Notes: generated from the letters alone by a model not told the origin. A DNA stretch of 64,000 nucleotides from Pisaster brevispinus (GCA_023634235.1 JAMKCF010000047.1:186001-250000), one strand, 5' to 3'. Numbered from the stretch's first letter, positions 13,279 to 25,040 are shown. Numbers and translations are program-made.

Positions 13279-16200
13279 ATGTTGAGGCATGACACTTAAC
13301 CATGTTAACTATAATGTTGTGATTGGGTTAGGGTGTTGCTCTTGGACTAGTAGTGACTTGGATGAGTGACGTTGAGGCATGACACTTAACTATAATGCTG
13401 TGATTGGGTTAGGGTGTTCCTCTTAGACTAGTAGTGACTTGAATGAGTGATGTTGAGGCATGACACTTAACTGCAATGTTGTGATTGGGTTAGGGTGTTC
13501 CTCTTGGACTAGTAGTGAGTTGGATGAGTGATGTTGAGGCATGACACTTAACTATAATGTTGTGATTGGGTAAGGGTGTTCCTCTTAGACTAGTAGTGAG
13601 TTGGATGAGTGATGTTGAGGCATGACATTTAACCATGTTAACTATAATGTTGTGATTGGGTTACGGTGTTGCTCTTGGACTAGTAGTGACTTGAATGAGT
13701 GATGTTGAGGCATGACACTTAACTGTAATGTTGTGATTGGGTTAGGGTGTTCCTCTTGGACTAGTAGTGACTTGGATGACTGATGTTGAGGCATGACACT
13801 TAACCATGTTAACTATAATGTTGTGATTGGGTTAGGGTGTTCCTTTTGGACTAGTAGTGACTTGGATGAGTGACGTTGAGGCATGACACTTAACTTAAAT
13901 GTTGTGATTGGGTCAGGGTGTTCCTCTTGGACTAGTAGTGACTTGGATGAGTGATGTTGAGGCATGACACTTAACTAAAATGTTGTGATTTGGTTAGGGT
14001 GTTCCTCTTGGACTAGTAGTGACTTGAATGAGTGATGTTGAGGCATGACACTTAACTGTAATGTTGTGATTGGGTTAGGGTGTTCCTCTTGGACTAGTAG
14101 TGACTTGGATGACTGATGTTGAGGCATGACACTTAACCATGTTAACTATAATGTTGTGATTGGGTTAGGGTGTTCCTTTTGGACTAGTAGTGACTTGGAT
14201 GAGTGACGTTGAGGCATGACACTTAACTATAATGCTGTGATTGGGTTAGGGTGTTCCTCTTGGACTAGTAGTGACTTGGTTGAGTGATGTTGAGGCACGA
14301 CACTTAACTATAATGTTGTGATTTGGTTAGGGTGTTCCTTTTGGACTAGTAGTGACTTGGATGAGTGATGTCGAGGCTAGACACTTAACTATAATGTTGT
14401 GATTGGGTAAGGGTGTTCCTCTTGGACTAGTAGTGACTTGAATGAGTGATGTTGAGGCATGACACTTAACTATAATGTTGTTATTGGGTTAGGGTGTTCC
14501 TCTTCGACTAGTAGTGACTTGGATGAGTGATGTTGAGGCATCACACATATCTATAATGTTGTGATTGGGTTAGGGTGTTCCTCTTGGACTAGTAGTGACT
14601 TGGATGAGTGATGTTGAGGCATGACACATAACTATAAAGTTGTGATTGGGTTAGGGTGTTCCTTTTGGACTAGTAGTGACTTGGATGAGTGATGTTGAGG
14701 CATGACACTTAACTTTAATGTTGTGATTGGGTAAGGGTGTTGCTCTTGGACGAGTAGTGACTTGGATGAGTGATGTTGAGGCATGACACTTAACTATAAT
14801 GTTGTGATTGGGTTAGGGTGTTCCTCTTCGACTAGTAGTGACTTGGATGAGTGATGTTGAGGCATGACACTTAACTACAATGTTGTGATTGGGTTAGGGT
14901 GTTCCTCTTAGACTAGTAGTGAGTTGGATGAGTGATGTTGAGCATGACACTTAACCATGTTAACTATAATATTGTGATTGGGTTAGGGTGTTGCTCTTGG
15001 ACTAGTAGTGACTTGGATGAGTGATGTTGAGGCATGAAACTTAACTATAATGTTGTGATTGGGTTAGGGTGTTCCTCTTCGACTAGTAGTGACTTGGATG
15101 AGTGATGTTGAGGCATGACACTTAACTACAATGTTGTGATTGGGTTAGGGTGTTCCTCTTGGACTAGTAGTGACTTGGATGAGTGATGTTGAGGCATGAC
15201 ACTTAACTATAATGTTGTGAATGGGTTAGGGTGTTCCTCTTCGACTAGTAGTGACTTGGATGAGTGATGTTGAGGCATGACACTTAACTACAATGTTGTG
15301 ATTGGGTTAGGGTGTTCCTCTTAGACTAGTAGTGAGTTGGATGAGTGATGTTGAGCATGACACTTAACCATGTTAACTATAATATTGTGATTGGGTTAGG
15401 GTGTTGCTCTTGGACTAGTAGTGACTTGGATGAGTGATGTTGAGGCATGACACTTAACTATAATGTTGTGATTGGGTTAGGGTGTTCCTCTTCGACTAGT
15501 AGTGACTTGGATGAGTGATGTTGAGGCATGACACTTAACTACAATGTTGTGATTGGGTTAGGGTGTTCCTCTTGGACAAGTAGTGACTTGGATGAGTGAT
15601 GTTGAGGCATAGCACTTAAATAAAATGTTGTGATTGGGTTAGGGTGTTCCTCTTGGACTAGTAGTGACTTGGATGAGTGATGTTGAGGCATGACACTTAA
15701 CTATAATGTTGTGATTGGGTTAGGGTGTTCCTCTTCGACTAGTAGTGACTTGGATGAGTGATGTTGAGGCATGACACTTAACTATAATGTTGTGATTGGG
15801 TCAGGGTGTTCCTCTTGGACAAGTAGTGACTTGGATGAGTGATGTTGAGGCATGACACTTAACCATGTTAACTATAATGTTGTGATTTGGTTAGGGTGTT
15901 CCTCTTGGACTAGTAGTGACTTGAATGAGTGATGTTGAGGCATGACACTTAACTGTAATGTTGTGATTGGGTTAGGGTGTTCCTCTTAGACTAGTAGTGA
16001 GTTGGATGAGTGATGTTGAGCAAGACACTTAACCATGTTAACTATAATGTTGTGATTGGGTTAGGGTGTTGCTCTTGGACTAGTAGTGACTTGGATGAGT
16101 GATGTTGAGGCATGACACTTAACTGCAATGTTGTGATTGGGTTAGGGTGTTCCTATTGGACTAGTAGTGACTTGGATGAGTGATGTTGAGGCATGACACT

Positions 16201-19200
16201 TAACTATAATGTTGTGATTGGGTCAGGGTGTTCCTCTTGGACTAGTAGTGACTTGGATGAGTGAAATTGAGGCATGACACTTAACTAAAATGTTGTGATT
16301 GGGTTAGGGTGTTCCTCTTGGACTAGTAGTGACTTGAATGAGTGATGTTGAGGCATGACACTTAACTGTAATGTTGTGATTTGGTTAGGGTGTTCCTCTT
16401 GGACTAGTAGTGACTTGGATGAGTTATGTTGAGGCATGACACTTAACCATGTTAACTATAATGTTGTGATTGGGTTAGGGTGTTCCTTTTGGACTAGTAG
16501 TGACTTGGATGAGTGACGTTGAGGCATGACACTTAACTATAATGCTGTGATTGGGTTAGGGTGTTCCTCTTGGACTAGTAGTGACTTGGTTGAGTGATGT
16601 TGAGGCATGACACTTAACTATAATGTTGTGATTTGGTTAGGATGTTCCTCTTGGACTAGTAGTGACTTGGATGAGAGATGTTGAGGCATGACACTTAACT
16701 ATAATGTTGTGATTTGGTTAGGGTGTTCCTCTTGGACTAGTAGTGACTTGAATGAGTGATGTTGAGCATGACACTTAACCATGTTAACTATAATGTTGTG
16801 ATTGGGTTAAGGTGTTGCTCTTGGACTAGTAGTGACTTGGATGAGTGATGTTGAGGCATGACACTTAACTACAATGTTGTGATTGGGTTAGGGTGTTCCT
16901 CTTGGACTAGTAGTGACTTGGATGAGTGATGTTAAGGCATGACACTTAACTATAATGTTGTGATTGGGTTTGGGTGTTCCTCTTGGACTAGTAGTGAGTT
17001 GGATGAGTGATGTTGAGGCATGACACTTAACCATGTTAACTATAATGTTGTGATTGGGTTAGGGTGTTGCTCTTGGACTAGAAGTGACTTGGATGAGTGA
17101 TGTTGAGGCATGACACTTAACTATAATGTTGTGATTGGGTTAGAGTGTTCCTCTTCGACTAGTAGTGACTTGGATGAGTGATGTTGAGGCATCACACATA
17201 TCTATAATGTTGTGATTGAGTTAGGGTGTTCCTCTTGGACTAGTAGTGACTTGGATGAGTGATGTTGAGGCATGACACATAACTATAAAGTTGTGATTGG
17301 GTTAGGGTGTTCCTTTTGGACTAGTAGTGACTTGGATGAGTGATGTTGAGGCATGACACTTAATTAAAATGTTGTGATTTGGTTAGGGTGTTCCTCTTGG
17401 ACAAGTAGTGACTTGAATGAGTGATGTTGAGCATGACACTTAACCTTGTTAACTATAATATTGTGATTGGGTTAGGGTGTTGCCCTTGGACTAGTAGTGA
17501 CTTGGATGAGTGATGTTGAGGCATGACACTTAACTATAATGTTGTGATTGGGTTAGAGTGTTCCTCTTGGACTAGTAGTGACTTGGATGAGTGATGTTGA
17601 GGCATGATCTTAACTATAATGTTGTGATTGGGTTAGGGTGTTGCTCTTTGACTAGTAGTGACTTGGATGATTGATGTTGAGGCATGATCTTAACTATAAT
17701 GTTGTGATTGGGTTAGGGTGTTGCTCTTGGACTAGTAGTGACTTGGATGAGTGATGTTGAGGCATGACACTGAACTGCAATGTTGTGATTGGGTTAGGGT
17801 GTTTCTCTTCGACTAGTAGTGACTTGGATGAGTGATGTTGAGGCATGACACATATCCATAATGTTGTGATGGGGTTAGGGTGTTCCTCTTGGACTAGTAG
17901 TGACTTGGATGAGTGATGTTGAGGCATGACACTTAACTATAATGTTGTGATTGGGTCAGGGTGTTCCTCTTGGACTAGTAGTGACTTGAATGAGTGATGT
18001 TGAGGCATGACACTTAACTGTAATGTTGTGATTGGGTTAGGGTGTTCCTCTTCGACTAGTAGTGACTTGAATGAGTGATGTTGAGGCATGACACTTAACT
18101 GTAATGTTGTGATTGGGTTAGGGTGTTCCTCTTGGACTAGTAGTGACTTGGATGAGTGATGTTGAGGCATGACACTTAACCATGTTAACAATAATGTTGT
18201 GATTGGGTTAGGGTGTTGCTCTTGGACTAGTAGTGACTTGGATGAGTGACGTTGAGGCATGACACTTAACTATAATGCTGTGATTGGGTTAGGGTGTTCC
18301 TTTTGGACTAGTAGTGACTTGGATGAGTGATGTTGAGGCATGACACTTAACTATAATGTTGTGATTGGGTAAGGGTGTTCCTCTTGGACTAGTAGTGACT
18401 TGAATGACTGATGTTGAGGCATGACACTTAACCATGTTAACTATAATGTTGTGATTGGGTTAGGGTGTTGCTCTTGGACTAGTAGTGACTTGGATGAGTG
18501 ACGTTGAGGCATGACACTTAACTATAAAGTTGTGATTGGGTTAGGGTGTTCCTTTTGGACTAGTAGTGACTTGGATGAGTGATGTTGAGGCATGACACTT
18601 AACTATATTGTTGTGATTTGGTTAGGGTGTTCCTTTTGGACTAGTAGTGACTTGGATGAGTGATGTTGAGGCATGACACTTAACTATAATGTTGTGATTG
18701 GGTAAGGGTGTTCCTCTTAGACTAGTAGTGAGTTGGATGACTGATGTTGAGGCATGACACTTAACCATGTTAACTATAATGTTGTGATTGGGTTACGGTG
18801 TTGCTCTTGGACTAGTAGTGACTTGGATGAGTGACGTTGAGGCATGACACTTAACTATAATGTTGTGATTGGGTTAGAGTGTTCCTCTTGGACTAGTAGT
18901 GACTTGGATGAGTGATGTTGAGGCATGACACATAACTATAAAGTTGTGATTGGGTTAGGGTGTTCCTTTTGGACTAGTAGTGACTTGGATGAGTGATGTT
19001 GAGGCATGACACTTAACTGCAATGTTGTGATTGGGTTAGGGTGTTCCTCTTGGACTAGTAGTGACTTGGATGAGTGATGTTGAGGCATGAGCCTTAACCA
19101 TGTTAACTATAATGTTGTGATTGGGTTAGGGTGTTGCTCTTGGACTAGTAGTGACTTGGATGAGTGATGTTGAGGCATGACACTTAACTATAATGTTGTG

Positions 19201-20874
19201 ATTGGGTTAGGGTGTTCCTCTTCGACTAGTAGTGACTTGGATGAGTGATGTTGAGGCATGACACACATCTATAATGTTGTGATGGGGTTAGGGTGTTCCT
19301 CTTGGACTAGTAGTGACTTGGATGAGTGATGTTGAGGCATGACACTTAACTATAATGTTGTGATTGGGTCAGGGTGTTCCTCTTGGACAAGTAGTGACTT
19401 GGATGAGTGATGTTGAGGCATAACACTTAACTAAAATGTTGTGATTTGGTTAGGGTGTTCCTCTTGGACTAGTAGTGACTTGAATGAGTGATGTTGAGGC
19501 ATGACACTTAACTGTAATGTTGTGATTGGGTCAGGGTGTTCCTCTTGGACAAGTAGTGACTTGGATGAGTGATGTTGAGGCATAACACTTAATTAAAATG
19601 TTGTGATTTGGTTAGGGTGTTCCTCTTGGACTAGTAGTGACTTGAATGAGTGATGTTGAGCATGACACTTAACTATAATGTTGTGATTGGGTTAGGGTGT
19701 TCCTCTTAGACTAGTAGTGAGTTGGATGAGTGATGTTGAAGCATGACACTTAACTACAATGTTGTGATTGGGTTAGGGTGTTCCTCTTGGACTAGTAGTG
19801 ACTTGGATGAGTGATGTTGAGGCATGACACTTAACTATAATGTTGTGATTGGGTTAGGGTGTTGCTCTTGGACTAGTAGTGACTTGGATGAGTGATGTTG
19901 AGGCATGATACTTAACTTCAATGTTGTGATTGGGTTAGGGTGTTCCTCTTGGACTAGTAGTGACTTGGATGAGTGATGTTGAGGCATGACACTTAACTAT
20001 AATGTTGTGATTGGGTCAGGGTGTTCCTCTTGGACTAGTAGTGACTTGGATAAGTGATGTTGAGGCATAACACTTAACTAAAATGTTGTGATTTGGTTAG
20101 GGTGTTCCTCTTGGACTAGTAGTGACTTTAATGAGTGATGTTGAGGCATGACACTTAACTGTAATGTTGTGATTGGGTTAGGGTGTTCCTCTTAGACTAG
20201 TAGTGAGTTGAATGAGTGATGTTGAGGCATGACACTTAACTGTAATGTTGTGATTGGGTTTGGGTGTTCCTCTTGGACTAGTAGTGACTTGAATGAGTGA
20301 TGTTGAGGCATGACACTTAACTGTAATGTTGTGATTGGGTTTGGGTGTTCCTCTTGGACTAGTTGTGAGTTGGATGAGTGATGTTGAGCATGACACTTAA
20401 CCATGTTAACTATAATGTTGTGATTGGGTTAGGGTGTTGCTCTTGGACTAGTAGTGACTTGGATGAGTGACGTTGAGGCATGACACATAACTATAATGTT
20501 GTGATTGGGTTAGGGTGTTCCTTTTGGACTAGTAGTGACTTGGATGAGTGATGTTGAGGCATGACACTTAACTATAATGTTGTGATTGGGTTAGGGTGTT
20601 CCTCTTGGACTAGTAGTGACTTGGATGAGTGATGTTGAGGCATGGCACTTAACTATAATGTTGTGATTGGGTTAGGGTGTTCCTCTTGGACTAGTAGTGA
20701 CTTAGATGGGTGATGTTGAGGCATGACACTTAACTATAATGTTGTGATTGGGTTAGGGTGTTCCTCTTGGACTAGTAGTGACTTGGATGAGTGATGTTGA
20801 GGCATGGCACTTAACTATAATGTTGTGATTGGGTTAGGGTTGTTTCTCTTGGACTAGTAGTGACTTGGATGAGT

Positions 20875-21155
20875 AATTTACCTCATGTGACATGGTCTCT
20901 TAGCTTCAAAAGACTCTGTCTCTGGTACACCCAAGTATCCTTAGGTTGCACAAATCTCAGTCATATTCCATGTTTTACATCTGAAGCTTTTCAGGACCTA
21001 AGTTTGATGATTTTCCTTAACTTTATTCAGGGACAGTGGTTTCTTGTTTTACCTACAAACTATAATAAAGAGAGTAACGTTTTGGTTTATGTAAGCATTT
21101 TGTGAGAGAACGTTATTTATTGATGATGTTTTTTGTTTGGGGTAGGGGTAGGGTA
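20875..21155. other. single-copy sequence between array and SINEs
   Basis: Ordinary AT-rich sequence begins abruptly after the array. It has an 81-codon plus-strand ORF (20860-21105) that starts inside the last satellite unit, with no recognisable domain and no convincing splice sites, so I do not call a gene. Confidence 0.5.
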
Positions 21156-21232
21156 GACCTCCTAATAGCTCAGTTGGTAGAGGGCCGGTACGCTAATCCA
21201 GAGGTTGTTGATTCAAGTCCCGCTCCAATCAA
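21156..21232 (+). mobile_element. tRNA-derived SINE head (copy 1)
   Basis: A tRNA-like stretch carries an A-box-like TAGCTCAGTTGG (21165-21176) and a degenerate B box GATTCAAGTCC about 35 bases later, followed by CGCTCCAATCAAA and a T-rich run. The anticodon-arm equivalent (CCGGT...TCCAG) does not pair fully and the acceptor stem is poor. This points to a SINE promoter head rather than a working tRNA gene. Another head of the same kind lies about 310 bp downstream in the same orientation. Confidence 0.65.
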
Positions 21233-21471
21233 ATTTTTTTTTTCAAACCCTACTTTTTTTAAAATTTACCCAGTCAGTTTTCGTTGTAGTTTATTACTTG
21301 ATATTTAATATTACAGAGTCAAATCCCCATAAGGTAATCCCCAGGCTGCCGCTTTCAGGTTGTATCGTAAGCTTGGGTGTGATTCCTGGCTACGCAGCAG
21401 CTAACAGTTGTATGGCTTCTGACTGGCACCCCTGAACAAACATATTGACTAATAGGGAGACTGCCAACATA

Positions 21472-21543
21472 GGGCTGGATAGTTCAGTTGGTAGAGCACG
21501 GGTACCTTAATCTGAAGGTTGTTGGTTCAAGTCCCCCTCCAGT
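21472..21543 (+). mobile_element. tRNA-derived SINE head (copy 2), Lys-like
   Basis: The stretch resembles tRNA-Lys. It has an A-box-like TAGTTCAGTTGG, a B box GGTTCAAGTCC matching the consensus, and a seven-base anticodon-loop equivalent ACCTTAA with a CTT triplet. The anticodon stem (CGGGT against TCTGA) is broken and the acceptor stem is imperfect, so it is probably a SINE head that no longer makes a tRNA. The preceding 21300-21471 (CAGGCTGCCGCTTTCAGG and what follows) may be body sequence of the upstream copy. Confidence 0.65.
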
Positions 21544-21675
21544 AAATAGTTCTTTGTTCAAACCCAATTCATTACACAATTACATTACACAATTATAAAT
21601 ATTTAAAAAACCAGGGTGTGACCAAAAGTTGCCCCAAAATCCATCAAAAGACTGTATACAATGTTTTAAACTTAC

Positions 21676-21815
21676 CTGAAGTATGCAGGAGATGTTGCTG
21701 GTTAATATAGTGGTATGATTGGGTGAGTCACAGGCTGGATTCTCAGGAAGGTTCCACATGCACAGGTTAGCACTGAAGCACCTGATAAATCCATCCACAG
21801 TCTGTTGAGTCTCAC
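21676..21815 (-). CDS. possible internal exon, cysteine-containing, function unknown
   Basis: Read on the minus strand, this block is flanked by a plausible acceptor (GAAATAG, exon from 21815) and a strong donor (CTTCAG followed by GTAAGT, exon ends 21676). It is open throughout in one frame; the reading includes DGFIRCFSANLCMWNLPENP and ends TSNISCILQ. Spaced cysteines and an NHT glycosylation sequon would suit an extracellular protein. I recognise no domain. No partner exons are visible nearby, and a chance ORF with lucky splice sites remains possible. Confidence 0.3.
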
Positions 21816-22268
21816 CTATTTCAGATGCAGAAATTTAGCATCAAACTAATCACCAAGCTCACCTATGGAAACAATGACGTTGACAAAACAAGTCATAAAT
21901 AAAAGGTTACACTAACTGTTGTGCAAGGTAACACTAACCATTGCGCAATTAAATAAATGACCAATAAAAGTCCTGTTTGGTAAACACAAATGCCCCACAA
22001 GCCAGTCCGTTTCTTGACGTTTGTCCAAGGTAGTCAAACAAACATAGTCTTTTATCCCAATCGACACCAAGTTCTGAGATGAGGGGGGGCAGTATTTGTC
22101 CCTCCATAAAATTAAAAATATCAATTTTTTTAAAGGGTACGGAACATGTACGTGTATGTATGGTGACCCCTTCTGGTTGTTTGTTTGTGGATTGGTATGA
22201 AATAACAATTGGCACCCCTCCTCCCACTTGTGCCGCATTTGAAAGTTTAGCAGCCTGGCACATATTGA
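21816..22268. other. intergenic sequence
   Basis: AT-rich sequence leads into the 50-bp array. Overlapping minus-strand ORFs read through from the array but show no known domain. A short G run lies at 22083-22089. I see no gene. Confidence 0.4.
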
Positions 22269-23027
22269 CTTCTGCACTTTTATATAAGGCTCCCACCCCC
22301 ACTCCACCACTAAACCCCTTTCTGCACTTTTATATAAGGCTCCCACCCCCACTCCACCACTAAACCCCTTTCTGCACTTTTATATAAGACTCCCACCCCC
22401 ACTCCACCACTAAACCCCTTTCTGCACTTTTATATAAGGCTCCCACCCCCACTCCACCACTAAACCCCTTTCTGCACTTTTATATAAGGCTCCCACCCCC
22501 ACTCCACCACTAAACCCCTTTCTGCACTTTTATATAAAGCCCCCACCCCCCACTCCACCACTAAACCCCTTTCTGCACTTTTATATAAGGCTCCCACCCC
22601 CCACTCCACCACTAAACCCCTTTCTGCACTTTTATATAAGGCTCCCACCCCCACTCCACCACTAAACCCCTTTCTGCACTTTTATATAAGGCTCCCACCC
22701 CCACTCCACCACTAAACCCCTTTCTGCACTTTTATATAAGGCTCCCACCCCCACTCCACCACTAAACCCCTTTCTGCACTTTTATATAAGGCTCCCACCC
22801 CCCACTCCACCACTAAACCCCTTTCTGCACTTTTATATAAGGCTCCCACCCCCCACTCCACCACTAAACCCCTTTCTGCACTTTTATATAAGGCTCCCAC
22901 CCCCACTCCACCACTAAACCCCTTTCTGCACTTTTATATAAGGCTCCCACCCCCCACTCCACCACTAAACCCCTTTCTGCACTTTTATATAAGGCCCCCA
23001 CCCCCCATTCCACTACTAAACCCCTTT
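22269..23027. repeat. 50/51-bp minisatellite, 15 copies, with TATA-like core
   Basis: Units start at about 22269, 22319, 22369 and so on to 22974, fifteen in all. Each contains TTTCTGCACTTTTATATAAG, then GGCTCCCACCCCCACTCC and ACCACTAAACCCC. The 50/51 alternation comes from five or six Cs in the CCCACCCCCAC run. Copies are nearly identical; the exceptions are AAGAC (third copy), AAAGCCC (sixth copy) and the decayed last copy (CATTCCACTACTAAAC). Antisense ORFs with a GVGALYKSAERGLVVEW repeat are a by-product of the unit having few stops. Confidence 0.95.
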
Positions 23028-23114
23028 TCTAGTAATGACCTATTTTTCTGAGTAGGGTTTCAACTAATAAAGCAAAGTGCTTATCAGAAAAGAAAAATGT
23101 AATTATTGCTAGTT

Positions 23115-23669
23115 GTTTGATCCTCCAACATGATGACACAGTTAAACACATATTCAGAGAAAACCCATCATTGTGTATAGACAGCCCCCAACCTCCGAAC
23201 CCAACTAGTGAAGAGTGACTTCAATAGTCAAAACATTACTGTTAATGGGACCCAGCCCTGCAACAGCCCTAGATGTCAGCTTTGCCTCCACATAAACCCC
23301 AGCACCCAAATCATCGGACAATTCATCCCTTGCCATCAACGGCTGACTCAGTTGTAACTCAACCAATGTCATTATATATGCCATCTCCTGTCAGAAGTGT
23401 ACATAGGACAAACTGGACAGTCGCTACTACAACGAATAAACAACCACAAGTTTGACATCAGAAACGAAAACATACAGAAACCAGGAGCTGAGCACTTCAA
23501 TATGCCTGGCCATTCCCTGCATCACCTCAAGGTGGCCATTGTTCAGCAAAGAGCATTCAGAGACAGATTTGAAAGGGAAGCTGCTGAACCAAAGATCATC
23601 AAGAACCTGAACTGTATTCACCAAGGACTTAATAGGGATCCTGGTTTCCTGTCCCACTACCAGGAGTAG
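23115..23669 (+). pseudogene. Penelope-like element C-terminal region with GIY-YIG endonuclease, frameshifted
   Basis: This is the 3' end of the ORF of a Penelope-like retroelement, whose product joins a reverse transcriptase to a GIY-YIG nuclease. In order I can read LILQHDDTVKHIFRENP, then NLRTQLVKSDFN with a cysteine motif (CNSPRCQLC), then CNSTNV...YAISCQKC, then VYIGQTGQSLLQRINNHKFD and AEHFNMPGHS to a stop after FLSHYQE. The VYIGQTG motif and its following Arg belong to the GIY-YIG fold. The pieces lie in different frames, with frame changes near 23190, 23350 and 23398 and an in-frame stop near 23352, so it cannot make protein. The reverse-transcriptase part is missing, as usual for 5'-truncated copies. 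Confidence 0.75.
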
Positions 23670-23870
23670 ATTCTCCCTAGTCACTAACTCCACCTTTTGA
23701 TTGGACTCATTCACCCATTACTTTCTTGTTATACACCTGTACTTGGCTTGTCCCCTTCATTGCATCTGATGAAGTAGTTGTTGCTATGAAAGTTCATGCA
23801 GATTTTTTATGTAATTAATTAGTCTTAAAGTGCTACCACCACCTTCCTAGTTGTATCTTGATGACATTAG
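23670..23870 (+). mobile_element. 3' untranslated tail of the Penelope-like element with hammerhead-like core
   Basis: The tail after the stop holds CTGATGA (23765-23771), a short stem candidate GTAG/CTAT closed by TTGTTG, then GAAA (23788-23791). TGCAT just before overlaps the core and could pair with ATGCA just after (23796-23800). This order recalls the catalytic core of hammerhead ribozymes, which are known from Penelope-like elements. One unpaired A before stem II and the lack of an obvious stem III and cleavage site make activity doubtful. Confidence 0.4.
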
Positions 23871-24611
23871 AACCTTTTTGCAAAAAATTTGCATCAAATT
23901 GAATCCGCTGTTTTATTTGTGTGAAAATATTGTTTGTATTTGCCTGGTGCTTGCAAAATAAAATTTATCAATTGAGAAGCTCTTAAATAAATGTCCCGTT
24001 TCGCCTTCATTTAACTTTGTGTGACTATAACAATCAGTGGCAAGACTAGAGCTTAGTTTTTCAGGTTGGCCGATGTAAGGGGGGGGGGCTCACAATTTTT
24101 GACAATCACCCATTAACAAAAATCAGAAATGACAATTTTCCAAGGCCATGTGCCTCCTTTCCCTCTAAATGCACCCCTGGGTAAGTGGGAACAGTAGGGG
24201 TGATAGGGTAGGGTACAGATGGTGGTGGGGTGGACAAGAGTGCTCAGTGTAAAGGGATTGACATTTGCGCAAATCAAACCTCCCAGAAATCAAAGGGATA
24301 ATTCAAGTGAACTTACATGTTTTTCCATAAAGGGTAGGGTACGAGGCCCAGTCATGAAACTGTTCTCCTTCCACGTGCCCCCCATTCTTTGCACTGTCTA
24401 TCTCTGCTCAATAGCCCTGATTCGAGTACATTGGAAAGAAGTATTACTTTCATGAGAAAAAACGTTTCCTTGATCACCTCTAGTAATTATAAAACAAAGT
24501 GGCAGGAAGTTCCCCCAGCAAGACTACCACATGAAATGGAACTGTCCACCACCACCCTAGCCTGAACATATGAGGCCACACTTGGAGGCACGACTAACGC
24601 CAGATATCTGA
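23871..24611. other. intergenic sequence with a possible decayed DNA-transposon end
   Basis: CAGTGGCAAGACTAGAG at about 24035, followed by a G run at 24079-24089, resembles the terminus of the hAT element at 51660 (CAGTGGCGTAACTAG). I could not find a matching right end with a target duplication; CACCCCTGG near 24172 is only a weak candidate. A 78-codon ORF at 24219-24455 shows nothing recognisable. Confidence 0.35.
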
Positions 24612-24631
24612 CTTATGAGCAGTTTTGTAGT

Positions 24632-25040
24632 CGAGTCACCTGTGTCGAGTCCGAGTCCGAGTCACGAGTCATTAGGTCCGAGTCCGAGTCCGAGTCCCGA
24701 GTCACTTGGTCCGAGTCCGAGTCCGAGTCACGAGTCAGTTGGTCCGAGTCCGAGTCCGAGTCCCGAGTCACTTGGTCCGAGTCCGAGTCCGAGTCCCGAG
24801 TCACTTGGTCCGAGTCCGAGTCCGAGTCCCGAGTCACTTGGTCCGAGTCCGAGTCCGAGTCCCGAGTCACTTGGTCCGAGTCCGAGTCAGAGTCCCGAGT
24901 CACTTGGTCCGAGTCCGAGTCCGAGTCACGAGTCAGTAGGTCCGAGTCCGAGTCAGAGTCACGAGTCACTTGGTCCGAGTCCGAGTCAGAGTCACGAGTC
25001 ACTTGGTCAGAGTCCGAGTCCGAGTCAAGAGTCACTTGTC
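24632..25040. repeat. 33-bp GAGTCC minisatellite in the left end of the hAT element
   Basis: About twelve copies of a 33-bp unit, each made of three GTCCGA steps followed by GTCCCGA or GTCACGA and GTCACTTG. Since 33 is a multiple of 3 the array is open in several frames, giving DSDSDSDQVTR repeats on the minus strand and SPSPSPESLGP on the plus strand. The array is a local expansion of the element's subterminal motif and I do not regard either peptide as a gene product. Confidence 0.93.

Larger units (their letters stand above)
1..20874. repeat. 81-bp minisatellite array (about 250 units)
   Basis: The stretch is a head-to-tail array of an 81-bp unit whose recognisable blocks are GGCATGACACTTAACTATAA, TGTTGTGATTGGGTTAGGG, TGTTCCTCTTGGACTAGTAG and TGACTTGGATGAGTGATGTT. 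Variant units carry a 9-bp insertion (CATGTTAAC or CATGATAAC after CACTTAAC), giving 90 bp, or 89 bp when a G is also missing in GAGCATG. Other marker variants are GTTGCTC for GTTCCTC, TTCGACTAG, GGGTCAGGG, TTTGGTTAGG and CACATATCTATAA. The array is already in progress at base 1 and ends at GATGAGT, position 20874, next to unrelated sequence. Antisense ORFs of 70-107 codons arise because 81 and 90 are multiples of 3, but the commonest unit has a TAG in that frame, so I treat the array as noncoding. The copy number is an estimate from length divided by unit size. Confidence 0.97.

Noticed and set aside
17937..18260. 107-codon antisense ORF (MPQRHSSKSLL...) as a gene
   Set aside because: It is a by-product of 81/90-bp units being multiples of 3; the most common unit has a TAG in this frame, so the openings are short and random.
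1..20874. CRISPR-like array
   Set aside because: Direct repeats without unique spacers, in a eukaryotic setting with no cas genes; it is a plain tandem array.
21156..21543. Functional tRNA genes
   Set aside because: Both tRNA-like stretches have broken anticodon and acceptor stems and sit next to SINE-like tails.
21912..22352. 146-codon minus-strand ORF
   Set aside because: Its N-terminus lies in the 50-bp minisatellite and the remainder overlaps another ORF of equal length in a different frame; no domain is seen.
23397..23669. Stand-alone GIY-YIG nuclease gene
   Set aside because: The conserved cysteine segments upstream and the 3' tail show that it is the broken C-terminal part of a Penelope-like element.
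24035..24180. A third complete hAT element
   Set aside because: Only a left-end-like CAGTGGCAAGACTAGAG is visible; no matching inverted right end with an 8-bp duplication was found.
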